DNA from: Gracilaria gracilis
Lineage: Eukaryota > Rhodophyta > Florideophyceae > Gracilariales > Gracilariaceae
DNA: 64,000 nt
Assembly (NCBI GenBank): GCA_030374805.1
Contig: JARGSG010000072.1
Coordinates: 310,001 to 374,000, forward strand
Direction: 5' to 3'
Part shown: piece after piece, positions 1-9,509 of the stretch
Numbering within the stretch: the first letter of the stretch is position 1
How the letters are laid out: each line of letters begins with the position of its first letter
Position numbers and translations under genes: made by a program
Notes under the pieces: generated by a model
What the model was told of the DNA's origin: nothing
Databases searched by the model: none
Seen by the model: only the letters and a program-made list of their open reading frames with translations

Positions 1-1779
1 GCCGAGCGTCATGGGAATTAACTTTGTAAATGCTACGAACGGTAGAAAAAGAAATAAGCAACACACACTGCTGCCATTGCAAGTATGCAACTTTCTCCCA
101 AACTAAACGGGAACAAATAGTTCTTGGTTCTTCTCAGGTCTGAAAGCAATTGTCAAGCGGGGTAGCCACCCTTAATCGGCATTGTTTGCTCACACTATTA
201 GTATTATGTAGAAGAGCTCAAGGAGCTTCCCGAATTTTCTTTTGGTAAAGCGTGCTCTGGGAAGCGTGCTTTGCAAATTTCTAGTTCGTATGTTCAAAAG
301 CATTCTGCCTACCACTCATTTCGTACTACTCATGCCCATACGATGACATGGGAGACACAGAAGAACGAAGAGGCAGCTCTGAACAGTGTAGGCTCGTCCA
401 AATCTTTTCACACCTTGGTTCGGAAGAGAGTATGAATGCCAAACGTAGATGCTCCAGCACTGACCAGTATCAAAAGAGTTGTCCGAGTCTATTTCCGGGC
501 CATCTAAGAGCTTCGATCGTAGAACACTCTAGCTCGCCATGAAACTCTGTATTGACGAATCCGTCATTTCTTTGTTCTAAGTAATACATTCAGACACCAT
601 TGTGACTTCATGGAATATGTTTCTATTCGTTTCGTAATGTTACACAGATAGTACTAAAGATGGAACAGGCTCTTCTCAAAATACGTTATATATCTGCATG
701 GCATCTTAATACTATTCAGAACATCAACGAGAGTTCAACCCTTCAGTGTTCTGCAGGCCTGGTGTTCTTCATTATAAATATTCTCTTTATATGACAAGAA
801 CTTATTTATTGTTAAACACGTGCAAGCGCTACAACTCTATAGGCCTACAAAACCAAGCAGTTGTGCTATTTTGGCTTTCACCTTGAAAGCTTTAGTTTTT
901 ATTTTTTTGTTTTGGATGCTAACGTAGTTCCTGTGGTACTCATATTCTGTTCAACATAAGTTTTTTCCTATTATAGTTTGTTTCTATTTTCAAAGCGTAA
1001 ATGATCCTGTGTTATACAAGAGCAATTGATTTAGATATAAAGATTGCTCACTTTAGCCAACGCTAGATAAGTTTATTTGGTACTTGATCGTTGCGTTGCT
1101 TCAAATCTATTTTGATTTAGAATGTTGAAACTTCCCCAGCCCTATTGCGATCAATTTCTCACAATCCTGTGATGTGACCACGGGGAGAAGTGAGCACAGC
1201 TGGGCATGAACCCTGAACTTGAGATCCTAATTCTTATCAAACTGCAGCGAACATGATGACGCAGCGGTCCATGCTTATCACTCTCTACACGGGGACTCTG
1301 CGCCACTTGAATAAACTTTTTCAAATGAAAGGACGCAATTTGTTCTTATCAGAGTCACTTGCAGCCTTCGATAAGCAATTTTTATCGTGAATACACGTGA
1401 ATAACGGGTCGATTGACAGCTAAATGGTCCCTCGCCTTCGGCTCGGGCCCAAATTCAGCTGTCTCGTCGCCTGGTTATCTCCGTTTTCCAAGATAACTCG
1501 TACATATAAAACGGTCGCTCTGTGTAGCCATGAGGCGTCACGAAACCCAGCCGGAATCCCAGGTACTTTACTACATGGCATATTCTACCCAAAGGGACTT
1601 AGGCCCAGAAGTGGCCATAAAATAATTGCAATGCTTCCTCTGGACCAGTAACTACAGAGTTGTTGTTATTACAACAACACAAAGTATGCCGTTAAGATTT
1701 CTAGGTCGTCTTGCCTGTAATACAATATCACCCCCAATCTTGTTTGTTTTTCCTTCTGCTTCTCAACCTCACATGCAAC
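1..1779. other. No gene recognised
   Basis: Only short open frames without family resemblance, signal peptide or repeat occur on either strand. The stretch is moderately AT-rich. A TATA-like tacatataaaa lies near 1500, about 270 bases before the next start codon, which is far for a core promoter. No transposon ends or tandem repeats were seen. Confidence 0.6.
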
Positions 1780-2794
1780 ATGAAACGAATCCTCCTCGTG
1801 CATGCGTTCGTTCTCTCTCTTCTGTGCATACACAGTTCTCGAGCGCAAACCTCAACCTTACGATGCAATAGAGCTCCACCGCAGAACCAATCTCAGTCGC
1901 CGCAATTCTTGTGTGAGGTTGACATCACGGTCGTTCGTAATGCCAACTGCAGCGCAACCATCACAGAGAGATATCTTTTTCCCTACACTACTGGGCGCGA
2001 TGCGTTTCGGCGCATTCCTCTAATTGAAGGACAGCAAGTTGCTAAAAACGTTCTTGCTAGGCGTGAGAACACTACCATCTTCTAAGCCAGGCCTTCTTTC
2101 TGAACCCGGGAAAAACGAAGTGCTGGTGAAACTTCCTACTCGGCAACAGAATCAATCTGTTCTGTTCACGGTGCAATACATTCTGGATCCTGGCGTGGCT
2201 AAATTTACCACCACATGTGAAGACTCAACTACTGCGCCACCGGCTTTCGAGAATGAAAATGTCATACGATGGCGAACTGGTTCGTGGCAACAGACTTTCG
2301 ACAAAATGAGAGTTTCTTTTATCACTGCCAATAGCAACGCATCGTTCGGCGTAACGTCAGCGTCAGGTGGTCAAGTTCTTGCTTCCTCGCCGGACAATAT
2401 GACAATCATTCTGTGGGAAGACGTGTTTACGACTGGGACATCTGTAGACGTTCTTGTTGCTGAGCGAGGTACAGCACTATGCCCCACGGCGCTTCAATGC
2501 TTTTCTGACGGTCCCTTCAATGCAGATACATCTTCCGACTCAAGTGGATTTTCTAACCCACTTATTATCTTTTTGCTTGCTGTCGGTGGATTTATGCTGA
2601 TGTTTCTTGTATGTCTTCTCACAGGTCTGGGACATGGAGGGGGCGTTCGAGGCGGATTCGGAGGTGGAGGCGGATTCGGAGGTGGAGGCGGATTCGGAGG
2701 TGGAGGTGGATTCGGAGGTGGAGGTGGATTCGGAGGTGGAGGTGGAGGTGGAGGCGGAGGCGGATGTGGCGGAGGCGGGGGTGGTAGCGGTTGA
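1780..2794 (+). pseudogene. DUF2207-like secreted/membrane protein, frameshifted
   Basis: The ATG at 1780 opens a hydrophobic signal peptide (MKRILLVHAFVLSLLCIHSS) ending near Ala-Gln. A beta-rich extracellular domain follows, with ITERYLFPYTTG and AFRRIPLIEG, which resembles the N-terminal domain of DUF2207 membrane proteins. The reading frame shifts by one between about 2040 and 2085 and then continues to a TGA at 2794. A single membrane helix (IIFLLAVGGFMLMFLVCLL) lies near 2567-2625. The C-terminus is almost pure GGFGGGG repeats, a tail also typical of bacterial DUF2207 proteins. The shift could be a real lesion, a sequence error or a very short unrecognised intron; a GT...AAG pair of about 50 bases would restore frame but is weak. 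The biochemical role of the family is unknown. The family call is from recognised pattern only. Confidence 0.5.
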
Positions 2795-2924
2795 GGAGTG
2801 TTGAAGAGGGACCTAAGTTGTGATGAGATGATTCAGACGCAATTGTTGTTCTTTTGTTAGGATGCGTGGCTGTCATATGTGTGCTCTCTGATATCCTAGT
2901 TATCAAAGCTACCATCATCATGAT

Positions 2925-3004
2925 TGTTGAAAGTTCAAATACATGAACTGCACGCCCTGTGTCACAAGAGTGCATAGCGCCAATAGCTCAGCTGTATTCC
3001 AATA
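2925..3004 (+). repeat. Left 80-bp LTR of the TRIM-like element
   Basis: It begins TGTTGAAAGTTCAAATAC and ends CCAATA next to the primer site. It differs from the right copy by two C/T changes and one A/T change. The terminal dinucleotides are TG...TA, not the canonical TG...CA. Confidence 0.8.
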
Positions 3005-3018
3005 GGTTATGGGCCCAG
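3005..3018 (+). other. Primer-binding site, copia type
   Basis: GGTTATGGGCCCAG abuts the left LTR. It matches the reverse complement of the initiator tRNA-Met anticodon arm, which implies priming by a half tRNA as known for copia. Confidence 0.8.
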
Positions 3019-3179
3019 CTTTACGCTGTAGACCTTGGGTTCGAGTCCCAGAAGTGACATTTGACAAAGAGATTGTACATGTGTACAGCAGAAGGGGAGT
3101 TACAGTGTGAGGGTAACCAGATCAGATAGATCAGTTCTTCTGTAAGCTTTGTCCTTCGGCTTGGCAGTGAGCACAGGTC

Positions 3180-3188
3180 GAAGGGGAG
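3180..3188 (+). other. Polypurine tract
   Basis: GAAGGGGAG lies immediately before the right LTR, where plus-strand priming would start. Confidence 0.7.
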
Positions 3189-3268
3189 TGTTGAAAGTTT
3201 AAATACATGAATTGCACGCCCTGTGTCACAAGAGTGCATAGCGCCAATAGCTCAGCTGTTTTCCAATA
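3189..3268 (+). repeat. Right 80-bp LTR of the TRIM-like element
   Basis: It begins TGTTGAAAGTTTAAATAC and ends CCAATA, followed by the target duplication atgat. Confidence 0.8.
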
Positions 3269-3273
3269 ATGAT

Positions 3274-4520
3274 GACCATCACGCAAATAGCGAGGACAAA
3301 AACATCATCAACCAACTACAACTAAAATTACGTACCACATCACCGTCTCGCCGTCACCCACACTCGTGCACACTACTAATCTGTGCGCTATGACACGTGA
3401 TTCTGATACTTGCTCGACTTGCTCATCATCGATGAACTGCCGATGCGAGCGTTTCATTGCTGGTTAGCAATACACGAATAATTCTCCTCTGTTGTGCAGG
3501 GTACCGTATTTCCCACATCTTGCTCAGCAAGCTAATGCAAGTGAACAAAGTAAACTTCCACATGCGTATGATACACAACGTAATGGGCTAGTGAGGCGGT
3601 CGAGATAGGGCGGACAAGATGAATATGGAGCCCCAGATGTAAGTCGGAATTACCGCAGACTTGAACGAAGGGCGCATTGGGCGCTCTATGTTGTCTGCGA
3701 ATCAGTTCCAGTCTCCGAAACGTTCTAAGCCGGTTGTCGGTTTATTGCGACTGTACACTCCCCATGAGCATGTCTTCTCCCTAATGCAAGATTGTATTAC
3801 CACTGCAGGAACGTGTGAAGTTCACGCTGTGAACGTGTTGTAGGGCTCTCATCATGATGGTGGGAGCAGCATGTTAGAAGGCGTTCGATTCAGGTGGAGA
3901 TGAATCTCGATTACTCAATAGAGGCGATAGCTCATGGCATTAAACAACCGATTGTTGTCAATAGCTGAGTACTCTTTTGAGTGTTGACGTACTGAAACAA
4001 CGGAAGGTAATTTACCTTCGTCGCGTTCCGATCTATCTACAAGGGTATGCTTTGTGAAGCTTACGTCAAGGCGCGCGCAGCGGCGCAGATTGGATGCCCT
4101 CGAATAAGAGTCGCGCAGCAAACGCCACGCTGATGCGTGGCACACGTGTGTCGGGCTTCATGCACAGTTTTGCTGCAAAAGTTTTGCGGCGCCCAAATGT
4201 GGGTAAATACGTGTCCAACAAGGCGCCGCCTCGCTGGCGGGGAGGATAACCTTTACAGTGTATTCTGTATGAGAGAGGCTTTACCTTCGTAGATACGGTC
4301 ACTTGAACGTAAGAATCAACGCGACGAGGGTTACCCTTGCTGGAGAGAACAGATATCCAACTTGGCTTGGTCTTCGGTCCTTTACTGGCGGAACCGAGAC
4401 ACTCGTAGCGTACTACACATATGGTGTGCAGGTCTCAATGCGCCTCTACTAATAGAGCTCATTTGTTCCACGCGCGCCCATCGCAGTCGCAGTCAAAGTC
4501 GCCGTCAGCGCGCGCTGTTC
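3274..4520. other. No gene recognised
   Basis: Only short unconvincing open frames are present on both strands. The second half is more GC-rich and leads into the 3' end of the cellulase relic on the minus strand. No transposon ends were seen. Confidence 0.55.
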
Positions 4521-5788
4521 CTAACCAGAAGTCTCAGCTGATTTCAAACAGCTGTCCCCAATCAGGTGCACGTGGTTCCCCGTCCAACGATCCAATGCTA
4601 TCCTCCGATTCACAAGACGTGTCAAAGCGTCAACACAGCCCACCGTCAGGCAGCACTCGCGTACAACCGTCACTCTCTCGCCAGGCGGCTTGACCCACAG
4701 GTACGCGTCGATCAACTTTTCATCGGCCATGTCAGCCGTCGGGAACGTCCCAATGCCCGCGCCGCGCGCGTTGCACCAGTTGGCGCACTTGATCCTGGCG
4801 TTTTCCGCGCCGTGGCGCGCCGTGTCGATCACGAAAGGCGGCGTGAAGCCGGCGATGGCGCTGCGCAGCTGCGTGTTGAGCAGCTACACGTAGGTGAGCT
4901 CCGTGAAGCCGCTGTTTGACTCGCCAAAGTCGCAAGGGTCGACCATACAGCACGGGTGTGCAGCGTGTTCACCGTCCTCGCAGAAACCCACTCGAGGGCA
5001 CCGAGTGCCCAGCGGTTGGTAGTTGGCCACGTTCACCGAGAAGCCAAATGTTGTGCGCAATGTTCATTGGGGCAATCTCCTTCACAAAACTCCGCGTTGG
5101 ACCCCCACCCAAGCCATCCCCCGTGTGCGGCATCCACGTAAATGGAAGCGGAGCTGCATGCCGAAGCCATCGCATTCACGGCGTAACGAATTCCGTTTCG
5201 TATGCTGAACTGTGAGCCGTCCACGGCGCACCTGGGGTTATCCATGTTGGTCACCAAGTTGGGCAGCGAGTCGGGCTCGATGATGAACGCCATGGACACC
5301 TTGTCGCAGAACTCGGCGACCGTCTTTGCCATTACATCGATGTAAGCAGTTCGGTACTCGGCATACCCACCGTTGCATGAAGGTGAATCAAAGTTGCATG
5401 TGCCGTCTTGGCGCCTGAAGCAGCAGATCTCGCCGGCGGCCGCTTCAGCCGAGCAGTCACGGTTTGGGATGTTGTACACCACAAAAGTGACAATGGGCAC
5501 TGGCTTTTGCGAGGCTGCGTTCGTAAGCGCGTCGATGACACTCGATACATCGGAGGTGTTGGATGGGTCGGTTACTATTCGTCTGTCGACCGGAAACGCA
5601 GTGGGCACAGAGAGCAGCGGCTTGAGCAGCTTTCGATCCGCCGGAGAGGAAGTGAGAATGGTGCGCAGCACTTTCTGTCGGTAACCGGGGTTGAATTACA
5701 GTGCGCGGTCTTTGAAGGGGATGGAATGGGCTTGCGTCTGAGAGAGGCTGACAAGCACGAGCGCAAGCACAAGCGCTTGAGTAACCAT
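4521..5788 (-). pseudogene. GH6 cellobiohydrolase-like secreted protein, broken
   Basis: The ATG at 5788 starts a signal peptide (MVTQALVLALVLVSLSQTQA). The catalytic GH6 domain reads through YNIPNRDC, which corresponds to the loop with the catalytic acid Asp, then FIIEPDSLPNLVTN with the second conserved Asp, then YVDAAHGGWLGW. A frameshift near 5120 moves to NVANYQPLG, FVIDTARHG and WCNARGAGIG. Another shift near 4660 leads to GESDGCTR, the C-terminal KPPGESDG motif. In-frame stops include a TAA ten residues after the signal peptide (before FNPGY), a TAG after LTYV and a TGA before RFD. All are one transition from Gln or Trp codons. There is no cellulose-binding module. GH6 enzymes release cellobiose from cellulose chain ends, so this is a relic of a secreted cellulose-degrading or wall-remodelling enzyme. 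Length and motif order fit GH6 closely. Confidence 0.85.
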
Positions 5789-5850
5789 GTTTGCTTACCT
5801 GAAGAAGGTGAAGCGTTGGTCGTTTGTTTACCAACTGATACGGGGTAGTC

Positions 5851-5860
5851 ATTTATATCA
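5851..5860 (-). promoter_or_regulatory. TATA-like box of the GH6 relic
   Basis: On the minus strand the sequence reads tgatataaat, about 65 bases before the cellulase ATG. It is the only TATA-like box close to that start. Confidence 0.45.
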
Positions 5861-6134
5861 CTGGTGGAGAGCGTGCAACCATAACGATGGTTCCAAACCG
5901 CGAGCACAGTTTCCGAGCGAGTGCAGACAGAGTACGAGTAAGGTAGACAACTCATCCCTAGCAAAAAAGTTGTGCCTCTTATTTCAGATCCTATAGATAA
6001 ACTTAGGCAAAGTTACCGTTGTCAAAACCGCGATGAGAAACTGCAGGGGCCTCGAAAACTGTCCTAGATTTATCTCACCTCACTGCACAACGTGCCCGGA
6101 CCTCGGCAAGCTTGGCGAGCCACCGCTGGAGGGT

Positions 6135-6168
<34 letters not shown>

Positions 6169-6590
6169 ATTGGTTGCTAGATTAGTTTACTAGCACAGAA
6201 GCCGGAAGTGGAGAGTTAATCAAGTCAACACATACAAACACAGCCGATGCTGAAAGAGACACTCTTTTGTCTACTCAAAAGTCAGGGAGGAAAACGGGCC
6301 GATGAATGGCGGAACGGGGGGAGGGCTACGATAAAACTTGTGATAGCATTGTTTCTCTCCTATGTAGTGGATGCGACTGCCATCATGCTAGAGGGATTGT
6401 GCGACTCTGCAGGAGCGGCCTGGTCAACCATGCGAACACGCCCTTCGTGCCTAGGGCTCCTTGCACTCGGATGGGCTCCGATACGCCATCGCTTGGGAGA
6501 GGTCATGCTTCTGACAAGTAAAAACGAGCTTGAGCTCGTTGTCAACGTGGTGGAGGAGCCCGTGGATGGTTCCCTGCGCATGCGTGTGGC
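5861..6590. other. No gene supported
   Basis: A 119-codon open frame at 6247-6606 on the plus strand has no signal peptide, domain or homologue that I recognise, and its end overlaps a dispersed repeat. I do not call it a gene. A CT microsatellite lies inside this stretch. Confidence 0.5.
6136..6169. repeat. CT microsatellite with T-run
   Basis: About thirteen CT dinucleotides run straight into eight T residues. It is a simple repeat with no visible coding role. Confidence 0.9.
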
Positions 6591-6875
6591 ACGTCAGCGA
6601 GAGTGATGCGTGACCGCACGAGCACGCGCCACGCGTCCACCTTCGCCGCTTCGGGGCCCGAAGCGGCGAAGGTGGACGCGTGGCAGGCGGCGAGTAACAA
6701 ACAAAACGGTTTAAAATGTGAATCAGAAGTAAGCAAATTTAGCAGTTTTAATTAACACTGTTTAATCCGTTTGCAGCTGCGACCTTATGAAGCGTTGTAC
6801 TGTAAAGGTAACATACAAACATGTTTACAGTACAAAAATGCAGTTTCTAATGGGCTAACTCTGTAAACATATTTC
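6591..6875. repeat. Dispersed repeat, copy 1
   Basis: This segment matches 9357-9509 in order: gcgagagtg, a CGCACGAG-CACGCGCCACGC stretch, cttcgccgcttc, caaacaaaacggttta, gaatcagaag, aatgcagtttctaatg, and a final atttcag. Copy 1 has two extra pieces: the second arm of the 6628-6684 hairpin, and about 110 bases at 6730-6833 that hold a 12-bp-arm hairpin (6795-6806 with 6824-6835). It lies just beyond the 3' end of the peroxidase gene. Confidence 0.7.
6628..6684. repeat. Perfect fold-back hairpin, 28-bp arms
   Basis: The arms begin GCCACGCGTCCACC and are perfect reverse complements separated by a single G. The other copy of this repeat near 9400 has only the first arm, so the second arm was added as an inverted duplication. 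Confidence 0.9.
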
Positions 6876-6965
6876 AGAGGTCCCGATAAACTTGAGCAGC
6901 ACACGTTGAGGTGAGATTTGAAACTGCTGTATCGATGTACTCCAGCGCATTATCATTTTCACCTT

Positions 6966-7880
6966 CTAGCTAGAAATGTGAGGTAGAGTTGAACCCTTTA
7001 AGCTAGCTAACTTGATCAGAAATTTGCCATAATCAGCGAGCAAACGCAACTTTCCGAGCTCTTTCTTGTATCCAATCCTGGTATAGCCTACGTAGTACTT
7101 CAACCAGAACACTGACTCGGTATTATTCAGAAGCTCCAAGTCACTGTTCAGAGTGTGAAATCCTTCAAGATTCTGGTTGGTGTCGATCCTCTGCACGAGA
7201 TTCACCGCATAGTCATTGTTGAAACTCGTTTCCGTTGTAGTAAACGGCTTGTCTTGGTTGTCTTCATCATCCTCGAAAGCTCCCAGAGCGTGCCCACCCA
7301 CGTTAGAAACTACCATTTCCCTGACGTTAAATCCCTTTCGAGCATAAAAGTCCTTGAGTTTTGAGAACGGATCATCCTCGTTTGGAAGTTCGCCATCGAC
7401 TGTATCCGGAACATCAACGTCAACACGAGGAAGCGCACTGTTCACCAGCCTTCCTAAAACGTTCGGTCCGCCTGAAACTTTCATAGCCACTTCTGCTCCG
7501 AGCTGAATTCCATCTGCAAACGATGCGCATTTCTGGTTTCGTATGGTGGGCAGATGCTTTCGGAGAAGGTCAATGGGGGGTTGCAAGCCATCGTTGTCCA
7601 TGTTTGTTATTTCGTCCTCGAGACGAAGACTGCCATTGCATCCAGATTTTGGCTTTGAAGAGGTGGCTGTGATGCAATCATGAAAAGCAGCACGAGAGAA
7701 CGCTGGAATTAGATCTGGATCGCGCTTCATACCCTTCTCGATAAGTCTGCGAATCTTCCAGTGGCTTGAGAAGCAGGTTGGAGGAGGTTGGAAATTTGCA
7801 GAGACAGAAAACGTAGCGGTGGCTGCGTGAAATAGGAATGCCAAATGGAGTATGACGAACAGGCTTCGCGGAGGTGCCAT
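6966..7880 (-). CDS. Secreted plant/fungal-type haem peroxidase
   Basis: The ATG at 7880 (MAPPRSLF) is preferred to the upstream GTG because it opens directly onto a signal peptide (LFVILHLAFLFHAATA). The distal haem pocket is FSRAAFHDC, with Arg and His spaced as in class II and III peroxidases. The proximal haem ligand lies in SNVGGHALGAF. Cysteines and a GGP-x-GR-like segment (SGGPNVLGRLVNSALPRVD) fit the superfamily. At 304 residues it is of normal length. It should oxidise phenolic or halide-type substrates with hydrogen peroxide outside the cell or in the secretory route; the substrate cannot be told. The frame is intact to a TAG at 6966. A coding-looking stretch in another frame (LEGENDNALEYIDTAV) lies just downstream and may be the original C-terminus. 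A TATA box sits about 78 bases upstream. Confidence 0.85.
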   Translation of the reverse strand: MAPPRSLFVILHLAFLFHAATATFSVSANFQPPPTCFSSHWKIRRLIEKGMKRDPDLIPAFSRAAFHDCITATSSKPKSGCNGSLRLEDEITNMDNDGLQPPIDLLRKHLPTIRNQKCASFADGIQLGAEVAMKVSGGPNVLGRLVNSALPRVDVDVPDTVDGELPNEDDPFSKLKDFYARKGFNVREMVVSNVGGHALGAFEDDEDNQDKPFTTTETSFNNDYAVNLVQRIDTNQNLEGFHTLNSDLELLNNTESVFWLKYYVGYTRIGYKKELGKLRLLADYGKFLIKLASLKGSTLPHISS

Positions 7881-7957
7881 GATTGAGGGAACGTTGAAGC
7901 GGAAGGAGCTACGATTCAACACATGGGTAGAAACAGAATAAGCTGAAGAGCTGGCTG

Positions 7958-7963
7958 TTTATA
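7958..7963 (-). promoter_or_regulatory. TATA box of the peroxidase gene
   Basis: The minus strand reads gcgcatataaacagc, placing TATAAA about 78 bases before the ATG at 7880. Confidence 0.55.
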
Positions 7964-9356
7964 TGCGCCAACGAAACATGGAAGGGCGAAGTGAAGCACT
8001 TGGCGTACGACTTTTATTATTTACGTAGACTGGCAATGTGGAGAAGTCTAGAAGCCGAACGCTTCGGTTTGTATCTGAGGTGCACCAAACGAGCACAGAT
8101 GGTGCAGTAGGTGTTCCAAAAAAAAAAATTATGTCTGCTACGAGGACGGAACCCATTTTTGCTGGACAGTAACACAAACGGAGTTGTTGTCAAGCTGAGC
8201 CTCTTCTTGTAAGTACTGTAAACGCCAAATAGGAACAAACCGGAAGTGCTGGCATCGACACAGCCACACACGCAAAGGCTCTATTACGAGCTCTCGTAAC
8301 TTTACCGTCCCGGTAAAGTTACGAGAGCTTTGCCAATCGAGACTCGAGACCATCATGCAAGTAAGGGGTGAGCGGCAAGAAGCAAAGGCTGTCCCTCCCG
8401 TATATTCGATGGAATACTTAACACTCCAAGAATCTCAAGTTTCAGCTCCACCAATCCCGAGAAGAAGAAAGGACACCTCTTTTCCACACCGAACAGCATT
8501 AATGAATGAGACCGGCAACAAACGTTGTCTGAGACCGTGAGTGCTTCACCCTTGTCAGGCACCAGGAAGAGATCTCTTCCTGGTGCCCAATTTCTGGAAT
8601 AGGCACCAGGAAGAGCAATTTTTGGATGTCTTAGTGGAAGAGACCCCTTCAACTTGGAATAGTTTTCCATTCAAACGGAAAACTATTCCATTCAACCAGA
8701 ATTGAAATTCTTTTTCCTCGACGCATCGATGAAAAGGACCCTCAACGGTACTGCTCGTCTTGCTTCATAGCCGTGGCGACAGCCTGCTCTTCGCCCACCG
8801 TAATCCAAAACTACAGCGTATCCGCGCGCTGAACTTGTAGATGGCGGAGGGTGCAGAGCAGGCTGTCGCTGGATTACAGAGATCCGCAACAAAGCTCGTT
8901 GTTTCGCTTTCAAGTGGCCTTTTGTCCTCTTCGAAAGTAAAAGACACACGTGTGGACAGCTGTGACACCATTGAGGTCCGCTCTCGCGGACCCCCTACGT
9001 CAGCCGTCACTAGTGTCATTGGGCCCATGCGCGCAAGCCGCCACCGGCGTCCTATCACTTTGACCTCTCGGGGCACCTCGCGGTTGGAGGCGTGCCCCGG
9101 AGGGGGCCGTAGGCCAATAAAAAGGTGCTCGCCGTCCTTGCGAACCCCAACGAGGCGCCACAGAGGAAGAACCTCAGAGCTTTCGCTGGGTGCCTGAGCC
9201 CCTTCTTCGCCGAGCTTTCCGACACCAGCGCGACAGCTTGTCTTCACACATGGACGCCGCTTCCCCAACACGAGTGCACACTCCTCACTCCCAACACGAG
9301 CACAACCGAGCTGCAGATCAAAAACAATTTCACGAACGCAGCCAGCCTTTGCTTGC
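7964..9356. other. No gene supported; hairpin-rich
   Basis: The largest open frame (220 codons, minus strand, 9427-8765) has no recognisable domain, and it competes with several plus-strand frames of similar quality, so I leave it out. The region is notable for fold-back sequences. Besides the cluster listed separately, a 15-bp inverted pair (8776-8790 with 8855-8869) is present. Confidence 0.5.
8289..8690. repeat. Cluster of three perfect hairpins
   Basis: 8289-8329 has 19-bp arms (agctctcgtaactttaccg) around a 3-base loop. 8558-8587 is a 30-bp perfect palindrome starting ggcaccaggaagag, with a third direct copy of that motif at 8602. 8655-8690 has 14-bp arms (tggaatagttttcc) around an 8-base loop. 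They share no sequence with each other. Confidence 0.85.
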
Positions 9357-9509
9357 AGTGAGCGAGAGTGTGCTGCGTGGCCGCACGACCACGCGCCACG
9401 CATCCACCTTCGCCGCTTCCCAAACAAACAAAACGGTTTACATTTTGAATCAGAAGAAAAATGCAGTTTCTAATGCAGTAGCTAACATTCCTACCCTTGT
9501 ATTTCAGTC
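9357..9509. repeat. Dispersed repeat, copy 2
   Basis: The match to 6591-6875 runs from gcgagagtg to tatttcag without the two insertions seen there. Copy 2 therefore shows the simpler, probably older layout. Confidence 0.7.

Larger units (their letters stand above)
2920..3273 (+). mobile_element. TRIM-like non-autonomous copia-type mini LTR element
   Basis: Two 80-bp direct repeats (2925-3004 and 3189-3268) differ at three positions. Both start TGTTGAAAG and end CCAATA, and they flank a 184-bp non-coding interior. Directly after the left repeat is GGTTATGGGCCCAG, complementary to the anticodon arm of initiator tRNA-Met, the primer site used by Drosophila copia. Directly before the right repeat is a polypurine tract. 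The whole is bracketed by the 5-bp direct repeat atgat (2920-2924, 3269-3273), a convincing target-site duplication. The element encodes nothing and would need enzymes in trans. TRIM elements are usually recognised by exactly this layout. Confidence 0.82.

Noticed and set aside
2978..3061. Possible tRNA gene or tRNA-derived SINE, with A-box-like tagctcagctg and B-box-like ggttcgagtcc
   Set aside because: The acceptor arms do not pair, the A-box part lies in the 80-bp LTR and recurs at 3241 without a B-box. The LTR pair, primer site, polypurine tract and target duplication explain the segment better.
8765..9427. A 220-codon minus-strand open frame as a gene
   Set aside because: No signal peptide, domain or TATA context is present. 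Competing frames on the other strand are of similar length, and the frame runs into a dispersed repeat.
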